From NCBI GenBank assembly GCA_913046025.1, contig CAJWRP010000165.1:1-5835 (forward strand): a DNA stretch of 5,835 nt. Direction: 5' to 3'. The notes beneath the pieces are model-generated. The model made no database searches, was not told where the DNA came from, and saw nothing but the letters and a program-made list of their open reading frames with translations. How positions within the stretch are numbered: the stretch's first letter is position 1; the number at the start of each line of letters is the position of its first letter. Origin of the DNA: an uncultured Chloroflexota bacterium (GTDB lineage Bacteria > Chloroflexota > Dehalococcoidia > SAR202 > UBA11138). Shown here one piece after another: positions 1 to 5,561 of this stretch. A program made the position numbers and the translations under genes.

Positions 1-149
1 AGGATGTTCATCGGGTATCTAAGGAGCGCATCCTCGCAGACCAGCTAAAGATCGTTGTTGTGGGTGACGCCGCTGTAATTGAACCGGGCCTTAAAGAGCT
101 AGGGCTGCCGCTGGTACACATCGACTACGAAGGCCTCGTGATCGATTAG
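1..149 (+). CDS. C-terminal end of an M16-family (insulinase/pitrilysin-like) zinc peptidase, partial
   Basis: The frame is open from base 3 to the TAG at 147-149 and gives 48 residues with no start codon of its own that fits, so the gene begins before the window. The tail reads LKIVVVGDAAVIEPGLKELG and then ends HIDYEGLVID. A hydrophobic strand followed by VGD, a short helix with a central Leu, 'LG', and a closing D-x-x-G is the typical end of the non-catalytic C-terminal domain of M16 peptidases. In that family the HxxEH zinc site lies in the N-terminal domain, which is not visible here. I therefore cannot tell a catalytic subunit from an inactive partner subunit. The next gene starts 123 bp downstream on the same strand and no clear terminator lies between them. 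The family call rests on a short tail only. Confidence 0.7.
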   Translation, partial: DVHRVSKERILADQLKIVVVGDAAVIEPGLKELGLPLVHIDYEGLVID

Positions 150-261
150 TTATTTTGAATAGAGAGCTTAGGGTCAGAAGATAGCATTGGGCTTCTAAGT
201 CGTATTAAGCATAGGCAAAGACATTAGATCAGCGCTCGTTAGCTGGAAATCTACCGCCCGT

Positions 262-266
262 GGAGA
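262..266 (+). promoter_or_regulatory. Shine-Dalgarno site that fixes a TTG start
   Basis: GGAGA sits 6-7 nt before the TTG at 273. No ATG or GTG in the same frame has a comparable site; the next in-frame ATG, at 306, would remove the first strand of the fold. This site is the reason for choosing TTG. Confidence 0.6.
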
Positions 267-272
267 AACTAA

Positions 273-1205
273 TTGGAACAGTCCGAAATTTCACGACTAC
301 GGCTGATGGTCGCCTACCACAACATGTTCTACACACCGGTATACGTGGCCGTAGCTGGCGGTTTCTTCTACGCAGAGGGTCTGGATGTCATGTTCAGCAT
401 CATGCCCGACGGCGAGTCCAGCATCGACATGCTGCGAAGCGAACGCGTCGATGTCATCCAAACAGGCATTAGCCGGACATTCATGGATTTGGACCTGGGT
501 AAGCAAGACGCCCCTCTCCACATAGCGGAGATAAATCAGGGAGACGGATTTTACCTGGTCTCAAAGAAGCCAACGGACGGTTGGTCGTGGAAAGACCTGG
601 AAGGCTCCAGTATCATTCCCATAGGCTTTACGCCTGTACCCACAACGTCGCTGAAATCAGCCATGCGCTTACACGGAGTCGATGCTAGCAAGGTCCGGCT
701 CGTCGAAGGCATGTCCGCTGGTGACGCGCTGACAGCATTCGGCGCAGGCGATGCAGACTACATTCAAATGCCGCACCCCTTCGCCCAGCAGCTAATCAAC
801 GACGGCGTTGGCCATATGGCTACCGCCATTGGCGTTGAGCTAGGCTATATCTGCTACAGCTCCCTCGCTGCCATGCCCGCCTTCATAGAGGCCAACACCG
901 AGCTTATCCAGAAGTTCGTAAACGGCTTCTACAAGGCACAGCAGTGGCTAGCAGAGAACTCACCTTCGCAGGTCGCCGAACGAGTATCGTCATTTTTCCC
1001 AGAAGTACCTAGTGAAATTCTCGCGGAGGGCATCCGACTTTACCAGAAGCAGGGCACCTGGGCATCGGACCCAATGATTGGCCTGGACGGATTTGACAGT
1101 ATGCTGACAATCCTCATAGATGGAGGCCTCGTTCAGGGCCGCCACGCCTACGACAAGGTTGTTCAACCCAAGTTCGCCAGAGCAACAATGGCTGGCGACA
1201 AATAG
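273..1205 (+). CDS. NMT1/THI5-like (SsuA/ThiY-type) substrate-binding protein without signal peptide
   Basis: The protein has 310 residues, the usual size for the periplasmic-binding-protein type 2 fold of the NMT1/SsuA/TauA group. Relatives bind small organic solutes such as pyrimidine precursors or sulfonates for an ABC importer. The N-terminal signature is clear: residues 18-39 contain a Tyr/Pro pair (FYTPVYVA) followed by GGFFYAEGLDV, the classic 'P-YvA-GfF-eGLdV' pattern. Further family-like parts are D60-VIQTG near 60-65, GFYLVSKK at 92-99, KDLEGSSI at 107-114 and GDADYIQMPHPF at 159-170. The start is TTG with a good Shine-Dalgarno site. The N-terminus (MEQSEISRLRLMVAYHN) has no hydrophobic signal core and no lipobox, so export is not supported. 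No permease or ATPase gene lies beside it in the window. It may be a cytoplasmic sensor or enzyme derived from the binding-protein fold, or an orphan binding protein. The Cys-rich motif of eukaryotic THI5 enzymes is absent. The ligand is unknown. Confidence 0.8.
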   Translation: MEQSEISRLRLMVAYHNMFYTPVYVAVAGGFFYAEGLDVMFSIMPDGESSIDMLRSERVDVIQTGISRTFMDLDLGKQDAPLHIAEINQGDGFYLVSKKPTDGWSWKDLEGSSIIPIGFTPVPTTSLKSAMRLHGVDASKVRLVEGMSAGDALTAFGAGDADYIQMPHPFAQQLINDGVGHMATAIGVELGYICYSSLAAMPAFIEANTELIQKFVNGFYKAQQWLAENSPSQVAERVSSFFPEVPSEILAEGIRLYQKQGTWASDPMIGLDGFDSMLTILIDGGLVQGRHAYDKVVQPKFARATMAGDK

Positions 1206-1210
1206 CTAAC

Positions 1211-1256
1211 CAGAACCCCCTGGGACTATATTCAGGGGCTCTTTAGTTCTTCTGGT
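1211..1256 (+). terminator. Nested hairpin after the binding-protein gene, probable terminator
   Basis: An inner 6-bp stem, CCCCTG (1218-1223) with CAGGGG (1234-1239), has a 10-nt loop and is followed by CTCTTTAGTTCTT, which is U-rich but interrupted. An outer pairing, CCAGAA (1211-1216) with TTCTGG (1251-1256), closes around it. The site lies 5 bp after the stop codon, between convergent genes. The broken U-tract makes this a moderate rather than strong intrinsic terminator. It may also slow transcription arriving from the minus strand. Confidence 0.45.
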
Positions 1257-1335
1257 CACTGTGTTCCCGGCTACCTGCGGGTAACTATAAGAGAATCAGA
1301 AGGCGCAACCGGCTGAATCGCGGGAGGCGACGACT

Positions 1336-2031
1336 TTAGGGCGTGATGGTGAATTGCCCGTCAAGCTCGGCGGCCCTCAAATGCGCGCCATCATTAATGC
1401 TAATGGCGAACCAGCCCTGCTGATCGAACCTGAATCGCGATATACTAGTGTTGTCCAATTGCATCCTCTGAATAAACGCCTCGTCAAATCCCAATATGTA
1501 GTGAAGTAGACACCGGGTGGCTGCGCCATGCCCGACCACGGCGATACTCAGTGACTGCTCTTTGCTGACCAGGTCCTCGTTATACAGGACCTCCTCTTCT
1601 AGCCAGGAAGCATACCTACGCTGCACCATTCGGGATGACTCACCCTCTGGCGGCACGAAGTGGGCTCCCTTGCCGCGCATATAAGCCACCAGCTCGTCAG
1701 TCAGCACATCGCTGACCGGCACGCCCCGCCATCCAGGCATCTGCTGCTCTATGATGGCGTCGATCTTGGGAAACTGTCGATCGTCCTCACCCATAGCCTT
1801 CAACATGGTTTCCGTCGTTTGTATGGTGCGAGTCATGCTTGAGCTGTAGATCTTGTCGAATATCACACCGTCAGCCTTCAGCCTGCGTCCTACCGCTTCG
1901 GCCTGCTGATAGCCCTTGGCTGTCAACGGAGCGTCGAAGTTCTTGCCTGCCATCATGCCGGGCGTGGCGTTGGATTCCGACTCGCCATGCCGGATGAAGT
2001 AGAAATCGCACTGAAAATTCTTGTGGATCAT
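1336..2031 (-). CDS. Histidine phosphatase superfamily protein (phosphoglycerate mutase-like)
   Basis: The protein has 231 residues. Members of this family transfer phosphate to an active-site His and either hydrolyse or move it. The catalytic set is complete: R14-H15-G16-E in FIRHGESESN (phospho-acceptor His15), R68 in SSSMTRTIQT, E95 in IIEQQMPGWRG (probable proton donor) and H168 in AVVGHGAATR. LTAKGYQQAEAVGRRL at 36-51 is the usual helix after the phosphate loop. There is no signal peptide, so it is cytoplasmic. An in-frame ATG at 2046 would add five residues but has no ribosome site. The ATG at 2031 follows GGGGGA and is preferred. The upstream gene on the same strand ends 84 bp before this start, suggesting co-transcription with the hydroxyacid dehydrogenase. 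The substrate cannot be read from sequence. The length and the GWRG segment after the Glu fit broad-specificity phosphatases (GpmB/CobC-like) better than the true glycolytic mutase. Confidence 0.87.
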   Translation of the reverse strand: MIHKNFQCDFYFIRHGESESNATPGMMAGKNFDAPLTAKGYQQAEAVGRRLKADGVIFDKIYSSSMTRTIQTTETMLKAMGEDDRQFPKIDAIIEQQMPGWRGVPVSDVLTDELVAYMRGKGAHFVPPEGESSRMVQRRYASWLEEEVLYNEDLVSKEQSLSIAVVGHGAATRCLLHYILGFDEAFIQRMQLDNTSISRFRFDQQGWFAISINDGAHLRAAELDGQFTITP

Positions 2032-2035
2032 ATTG

Positions 2036-2041
2036 TCCCCC
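2036..2041 (-). promoter_or_regulatory. Probable ribosome binding site for the histidine phosphatase
   Basis: GGGGGA on the minus strand ends 4 nt before the ATG at 2031-2029. It overlaps the first codons that would follow the alternative ATG at 2046, which itself has no purine-rich site upstream. It favours the shorter protein. Confidence 0.4.
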
Positions 2042-2115
2042 AACATCTAATGAGTATTCTGGCAACCCGCTTGTTGCCGTACCAATATACAGTTGCCTAC
2101 ACTTGAGGCAAGCCT

Positions 2116-3117
2116 CTAACCCATAGTCTCCAGCACTTCCTTAGTGACCCTGTACTGAAGCGGTTCGCCCGCCTCCCACGCCCGAAACTCCTCGATAACA
2201 CAGTCTGCCATCCTAACGACCTCGTCGCCTACGGAGCCTCCGATATGCGGGGTTAGCCACACATTCGGAAGCGACCACAGCTCCGATTCCGCCACAGGAG
2301 GCTCTGGATAGGCCACGTCCAGCAATGCCGTAAGATCCGGGCGACTCTTGAGAGTCTCGATTAGATCAGCCTCAATCACCTGCGCGCCTCTGCCTGTATT
2401 GAGGAAAGTTCCACCCTCCCGCATCATGCCAAACAATTGCCCGTCAAGAATGTTCCTGGTAGAGGGTAGGTCTGGTATGTGATTGCTTACGACATAAGAA
2501 CGGCTAAAAAGGTCTTCCATAGAGACAATCTCCACACCAAGCTCGGTAGCCCGCTTTTCACTAAGAAAGGGATCGTAGGTTATCACACGAAAACCGAAAT
2601 TCTGAAGTAAGGTGTTCAGCCTCTTGCCGATCATTCCCATGCCAATTAGACCAATGGTCTCGCCGTTAACCCCTGTCCTATGGAACCCCTTGGCCTGTCC
2701 CTGATCGTGAGAGGCGTAGTAGCCCCGCACGGTCCGGTAGTAGCCCCTGCACGAGAGAAGTACCTGGGCCAGCGCCATCTCTGACACAGGTATGGCATTG
2801 AAGTCCCAAGCACAGACAAGAATGATATCGTTGTCGACCAGTGGCTGCACGAACGCCTTCACATTGCCTGCCGCGTAGAAGACAGCATCAAGCTTAGGCA
2901 ATTTCCCCCGATGCTCATCTGAGAGGGAAAGCATTCCCCATGTGGCGAATATAACCTCTACGTCCCCCAATTTATCGGCGTGTTCATCAAAGTTTCCCGA
3001 ATTAATGACCACAGGGTAAAGGTCCGTCATTTTCTCAATGGTCTGTCTCCTCCCTAGGCCGAATACCTCACCATCCGCAATAGGGTAGTCGTAGAACAGC
3101 GCTGCTTTTTTGGGCAT
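2116..3117 (-). CDS. D-isomer-specific 2-hydroxyacid dehydrogenase, NAD-dependent (GyaR/SerA-like)
   Basis: The protein has 333 residues, normal for single-domain-pair members of this family. These enzymes interconvert 2-hydroxy- and 2-oxo-acids such as glyoxylate/glycolate, hydroxypyruvate/glycerate or phosphoglycerate. The Rossmann motif is G159-M-G161-MI-G164 in ETIGLIGMGMIGK. The next strand ends in D182 (ITYDPF), which favours NAD over NADP. The catalytic set is complete: R243 in LNTGRGAQV, E272 in DVAYPEPP and H291 in LTPHIGG. The substrate-binding domain is formed by residues 1-110 and the C-terminal helix; VKAFVQPLV at 86-94 lies near the expected substrate-binding loop. There is no ACT domain, so it is not a full-length regulated SerA. 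The start at 3117 is chosen because AAGGA precedes it and a promoter-like element lies just upstream. The frame stays open for 37 more codons to 3228, but those residues are not family-like. The exact substrate is unknown. It probably forms an operon with the downstream phosphatase. Confidence 0.9.
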   Translation of the reverse strand: MPKKAALFYDYPIADGEVFGLGRRQTIEKMTDLYPVVINSGNFDEHADKLGDVEVIFATWGMLSLSDEHRGKLPKLDAVFYAAGNVKAFVQPLVDNDIILVCAWDFNAIPVSEMALAQVLLSCRGYYRTVRGYYASHDQGQAKGFHRTGVNGETIGLIGMGMIGKRLNTLLQNFGFRVITYDPFLSEKRATELGVEIVSMEDLFSRSYVVSNHIPDLPSTRNILDGQLFGMMREGGTFLNTGRGAQVIEADLIETLKSRPDLTALLDVAYPEPPVAESELWSLPNVWLTPHIGGSVGDEVVRMADCVIEEFRAWEAGEPLQYRVTKEVLETMG

Positions 3118-3120
3118 GGT

Positions 3121-3125
3121 TCCTT
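3121..3125 (-). promoter_or_regulatory. Shine-Dalgarno site deciding the dehydrogenase start
   Basis: On the minus strand AAGGA ends 3 nt before the ATG at 3117-3115. The spacing is slightly short but usable. No comparable site supports the more distal in-frame ATG codons (for example at 3228), so the 333-residue form is preferred. Confidence 0.5.
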
Positions 3126-3142
3126 CACTTTCCGTATGGTCG

Positions 3143-3151
3143 TTATACCAG
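3143..3151 (-). promoter_or_regulatory. Possible extended -10 promoter element for the dehydrogenase operon
   Basis: The minus strand reads TGGTATAAC, a TGn extension joined to a -10-like TATAAC, about 26 bp before the chosen start. It would give a leader of roughly 18 nt carrying the Shine-Dalgarno site. No good -35 hexamer is seen 16-18 bp upstream, which is tolerated for extended -10 promoters. This is a single short match and remains speculative. Confidence 0.25.
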
Positions 3152-3222
3152 GTCACGCTCTGGAGATGCCGTATCGAAGAAGTTGAGTTCATCATAAACG
3201 ACACTTTCGTAATTCTCTCTAT

Positions 3223-3242
3223 TGTCATCCGGTGTCATCCGG
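3223..3242. repeat. Two adjacent copies of a 10-bp direct repeat
   Basis: TGTCATCCGG occurs twice with no gap at 3223-3232 and 3233-3242. The 10-bp period is close to one helical turn, so a protein could contact both copies on the same face. It lies about 106 bp upstream of the dehydrogenase start. It could equally be a chance short duplication. Confidence 0.75.
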
Positions 3243-3274
3243 TCTGTCCACCCGTTGACCCGTCCCGAAACTTC

Positions 3275-3302
3275 CCATGATACGGGGTTTAGAGTATCAT
3301 GG
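3275..3302. repeat. Perfect 9-bp inverted repeat with 10-bp spacer, possible operator
   Basis: CCATGATAC (3275-3283) is the exact reverse complement of GTATCATGG (3294-3302), separated by 10 bases. Half-site centres are 19 bp apart, about two helical turns, as is common for dimeric repressors. It sits mid-way between the two divergent starts. An RNA hairpin is possible but has no U-tract, so a DNA-binding site is the better reading. No regulator gene is present in the window. Confidence 0.6.
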
Positions 3303-3432
3303 TGGCCGACTTTGGATGCACTGCCTTTTAGGAAATACGACCTCGTATCTACTGAATAAATATTTCTGACAATGTCACCGGCAGGTATTCCAGAGCCAAC
3401 TATATTGAACATAAAAATAGCGACAAAAGCAT

Positions 3433-3437
3433 GGAGG
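3433..3437 (+). promoter_or_regulatory. Strong Shine-Dalgarno site of the first SDR
   Basis: GGAGG lies 9 nt before the ATG at 3447. The frame is open from an ATG at 3372, but that start has no purine-rich site and would add 25 residues with no SDR similarity, so 3447 is chosen. Confidence 0.75.
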
Positions 3438-3446
3438 TGTAGAGAA

Positions 3447-4370
3447 ATGGGTAACCGCCTTGAAGGCAAGGTAGCGGTTGTGACCGGCGCTGGGCGAGGG
3501 GTTGGCCGAGGTGTGGCCAGGCTTCTCGCAGAAGAGGGCGCATCTGTTGTAGTTAACGATATCGGCTGCGAAGTTGACGGCAGCGGTGGATCCCACGAGC
3601 CCGCAGACAGCGTGGTAGCGGAGATCAAGGCTGCTGGCGGCAACGCCATTGCTAACTACGACAATGCAGCCGACATGGACGGTGGCGAGAACATTATTCG
3701 CACCGCCGTCGACACGTTTGGTACTGTAGACGTCCTCGTGAACAGCGCTGGAATTAAGCGCGACCGTATGATTTATCAGATGACTCCTGAAGAGTTCGGC
3801 CTCGTTGTGCTGAACAACACAAAGAGCGCCTTCACTACTTGCAAATTTGCCGGGATCATCTTCAGGCAGCAGCGAAGTGGTCGAGTAGTAAACATGACCT
3901 CTGACGCTGGCCTCGGCGATATTGGACGCTCGAACTACGCTGCCGCCTCGGAAGGCATTATTGGCCTTAGCCGAACAGTTGGCAGGGACCTCGGCCGATA
4001 CGGCGTTACTTGCAACGCCATCTCTCCAATGGTCGAGACACGGCTATTCCCTGGCACAGTAGACGAGTACCGAGTTGCTGAAGGCATCCACCCAACTCCG
4101 GCTGAGCGTGCTGGCATCGGAGCTTCCCCACCTATTTCGGAATGGGAAGGACCTGGATATCCAGACGACCCAGACAACGTTGCGCCGCTGGCCGTGTACC
4201 TTTGCACATCAGCCGCACCAAACGTCAACGGTAACGTCTTTGGCGTCAGGGGAGGCAGCATCTACCTGTACTCCAACCCGACAGTCGAGAAGGCACTCTA
4301 CAAGTGGGGCACCTTCACGATGGACGAGATGGATGTCCTGGTTCCCAAGATGATAGGCCCTGGCTTCTAG
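3447..4370 (+). CDS. SDR family protein, MFE-2/HSD17B4-like, with altered YxxxK motif (YxxxS)
   Basis: The protein has 307 residues with the classical SDR Rossmann fold. The cofactor motif T13-G-A-G-R-G-V-G20 is intact and strand 2 ends in N37-D38, favouring NAD(H). NSAG is at 99-102 and the tetrad Asn is N124 (LNNTKSAF). The start of the fold (LEGKVAVVTGAGRG, VVVNDIG, AEIKAAGGNAIANYD, then AGIKRDRM) is characteristic of the (3R)-hydroxyacyl-CoA dehydrogenase domain of multifunctional enzyme 2. The active site is odd. The expected YxxxK reads Y164-AAA-S168, so the catalytic Lys is Ser (codon TCG), and the usual Ser position 13 residues before Tyr is T151, with S152 next to it. A C-terminal extension (about 230-307, including APLAVYLCTS and GGSIYLYSNP) matches the paralogue downstream. 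It is probably co-transcribed with that gene, 59 bp away. With Lys lost, it may be weakly active, use other chemistry, or be a non-catalytic partner. Substrate unknown. Confidence 0.85.
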   Translation: MGNRLEGKVAVVTGAGRGVGRGVARLLAEEGASVVVNDIGCEVDGSGGSHEPADSVVAEIKAAGGNAIANYDNAADMDGGENIIRTAVDTFGTVDVLVNSAGIKRDRMIYQMTPEEFGLVVLNNTKSAFTTCKFAGIIFRQQRSGRVVNMTSDAGLGDIGRSNYAAASEGIIGLSRTVGRDLGRYGVTCNAISPMVETRLFPGTVDEYRVAEGIHPTPAERAGIGASPPISEWEGPGYPDDPDNVAPLAVYLCTSAAPNVNGNVFGVRGGSIYLYSNPTVEKALYKWGTFTMDEMDVLVPKMIGPGF

Positions 4371-4416
4371 CTCACAGCTAAGAGGAATTTGACCGATCCC
4401 GATTACAGCAAATAGC

Positions 4417-4422
4417 AAGAGG
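4417..4422 (+). promoter_or_regulatory. Shine-Dalgarno site deciding the second SDR start
   Basis: AAGAGG ends 1 nt before the ATG at 4424, too close to serve it, but 7 nt before the ATG at 4430 (MKM...). The second ATG is therefore the likely start, shortening the protein by two residues. Confidence 0.6.
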
Positions 4423-4429
4423 TATGAAA

Positions 4430-5389
4430 ATGGTTGATAGATATAAGGGCCGAGTCGCCATCGTTACAGGCGCTGGCCGTGGAATTGGGCGCAGCGTCGC
4501 CATGCTTTTGGCAGAAGAGGGCGCTTCCGTTGTAGTGAACGATCTTGGTGGCGGTGTAGACGGCGAGGGTGGATCCGATGCTCCTGCGGCGCAGGTAGTC
4601 GCTGAGATCAAGGCGGCAGGCGGCAATGCCGTGGCCAACTTCGACTCAGTTGCCGAATACGAGTCTGCCGGAAAGATCGTGCAGACAGCTATAGATAACT
4701 TTGGCCGCGTCGATGTTCTTCAGCACGTGGCCGGTATCCTGCGAGACCGCATGATATTCAACATGACAGAAGCCGAATGGGACGCTGTATTGCGGGTCCA
4801 CCTACACGGCGCGTTCAACATGGTGCGCAACATTGTGCCCCACCTGATTAAACAGGACTACGGCAGAATCGTGCTGTTCTCTTCAGGATCAGGCATGGGC
4901 GCGTCCGGACAGGCAAACTACGCCACCGCCAAGGAGGGCATGGTCGGCTTCTCCCGAGCACTCTCCCGAGAACTGGCTCCTCACGGAATCACGGTGAACG
5001 CCGTCTACCCAGGCGGTGCTACCCGCATGACGGAGACTATCCCTGATAGCACGCAGCAGCTTCGCCAGACGCAACGATCAGCGGCTGCGGGTGCTGCAGC
5101 AGCAGGCGGGATGGCCGCTCAGGGGGCGCCAATACAGGGACCGCCTGAAGCCCGTGCGCCGGAGAACAACGCTCCCAAGGCCGTTTACCTCGGCTCCGAG
5201 GTAGCTGGCAACATCACAGGGCAAGTTATCGGCACCAGTGGCTGGCCCATGACGTTGTATGCACCAAGACACGTCATTCGCAGCATCCACAAGCCAGGCA
5301 GATGGACCCTGGATGAGCTGGATGACCTGATGCCCATTTCGCTTAGTGCGAACCTGGTCAACCCAGTGCCAGAACAGACTCCCCGATAG
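4430..5389 (+). CDS. SDR family oxidoreductase, MFE-2/HSD17B4-like, catalytic YxxxK intact
   Basis: The protein has 319 residues and is a paralogue of the gene just upstream; the two align without gaps over about the first 200 residues. The cofactor motif T13-GAGRGIG20 and N37-D38 indicate NAD(H) use. The active site has S151/S152 (LFSSGSGMG) and Y164-ATA-K168, so it looks catalytic. H124 in RVHLHGAF replaces the common tetrad Asn, as in mammalian MFE-2 (VHLRGSF). Unusually, NNAG reads HVAG (99-102). Known relatives oxidise (3R)-hydroxyacyl-CoAs in beta-oxidation-like routes; acyl-CoA specificity here is inference. A low-complexity Ala/Gly/Pro stretch (about 218-243) lies where the substrate lid ends and is absent in this form from the upstream copy. 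The C-terminal part (ENNAPKAVYLGSEVAGNITG, then GRWTLDELDDLMP) is shared with the paralogue. The protein is cytoplasmic, and the gene is the last in its operon, followed by a strong terminator. Confidence 0.88.
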   Translation: MVDRYKGRVAIVTGAGRGIGRSVAMLLAEEGASVVVNDLGGGVDGEGGSDAPAAQVVAEIKAAGGNAVANFDSVAEYESAGKIVQTAIDNFGRVDVLQHVAGILRDRMIFNMTEAEWDAVLRVHLHGAFNMVRNIVPHLIKQDYGRIVLFSSGSGMGASGQANYATAKEGMVGFSRALSRELAPHGITVNAVYPGGATRMTETIPDSTQQLRQTQRSAAAGAAAAGGMAAQGAPIQGPPEARAPENNAPKAVYLGSEVAGNITGQVIGTSGWPMTLYAPRHVIRSIHKPGRWTLDELDDLMPISLSANLVNPVPEQTPR

Positions 5390-5408
5390 CTTTGCATTGT
5401 AAACAAAG

Positions 5409-5440
5409 CAGGGCCCCGTTTGACGGGGCCCTGTTTTTTT
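5409..5440 (+). terminator. Strong intrinsic terminator, usable from both directions
   Basis: A 10-bp GC-rich stem pairs CAGGGCCCCG (5409-5418) with CGGGGCCCTG (5424-5433) around a TTTGA loop, followed by seven T's (5434-5440). It starts 19 bp after the second SDR's stop. On the other strand the stem is followed by CTTTGTTT, a weaker U-rich tail, so it can also end the convergent uppP transcript. Confidence 0.93.
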
Positions 5441-5481
5441 AGCTGTGCTTTATTTCATCGCTGGTATGTTTGGCTTATTCA

Positions 5482-5561
5482 CGCCAACCACTACCACAGC
5501 GCACCACCGACTATGGCGGCGCCAACCACTGCCACAGCGCACCACCGACTATGGCGGCGCC
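5482..5561. repeat. 38-bp tandem duplication at the 3' end of uppP (about 2.1 copies)
   Basis: The 38-base unit at 5483-5520 recurs at 5521-5558 with one mismatch (A at 5493, G at 5531), and one to three matching bases extend at each edge. The right copy encodes the last residues of UppP on the minus strand. The left copy lies mostly beyond the stop codon. Because 38 is not a multiple of three, the left copy is read in a shifted frame, and its CCATAG supplies the present stop codon (5511-5513). Confidence 0.95.

Larger units (their letters stand above)
3118..3446. other. Divergent intergenic control region (329 bp)
   Basis: This stretch separates the 5' ends of the minus-strand dehydrogenase operon and the plus-strand SDR pair, so it must hold both promoters. 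It contains a 10-bp tandem repeat (3223-3242) and a perfect 9-bp inverted repeat (3275-3302), both listed separately. From about 3340 to 3425 the sequence becomes AT-rich, including AATAAATATTT at 3355-3365 and a -10-like TATATT at 3401-3406, where an SDR promoter is most likely. I could not pair that hexamer with a convincing -35. Both reading frames stay open partly into this region (to 3228 on minus and from 3372 on plus), but those extensions lack family-like sequence or ribosome sites. No small gene is supported. Confidence 0.6.

Noticed and set aside
176..196. AGAAG/CTTCT hairpin after the M16 peptidase gene
   Set aside because: Only five pairs with an 11-nt loop and no following T run.
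1263..1285. Weak bulged hairpin as a terminator for the minus-strand phosphatase operon
   Set aside because: Seven pairs with a bulge and no U-tract on the minus strand; not enough to call a terminator.
3118..3228. N-terminal extension of the hydroxyacid dehydrogenase to 3228
   Set aside because: The 37 added residues are not family-like; the ATG at 3117 has AAGGA before it and a possible extended -10 element lies within the extension.
3372..3446. N-terminal extension of the first SDR from the ATG at 3372
   Set aside because: It adds 25 residues unlike SDRs and has no ribosome site, whereas GGAGG lies at normal spacing before the ATG at 3447.
3143..3649. Open minus-strand frame of 168 codons
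   Set aside because: It overlaps the first SDR antisense and the intergenic region, is Ser/Thr/Pro-rich without a recognisable fold, and mirrors the codon structure of the SDR.
4389..4415. Tiny leader-like frame (TTG, 8 codons) after AGAGGA between the SDR genes
   Set aside because: Short enough to occur by chance, with no attenuator hairpin or regulatory codon run.
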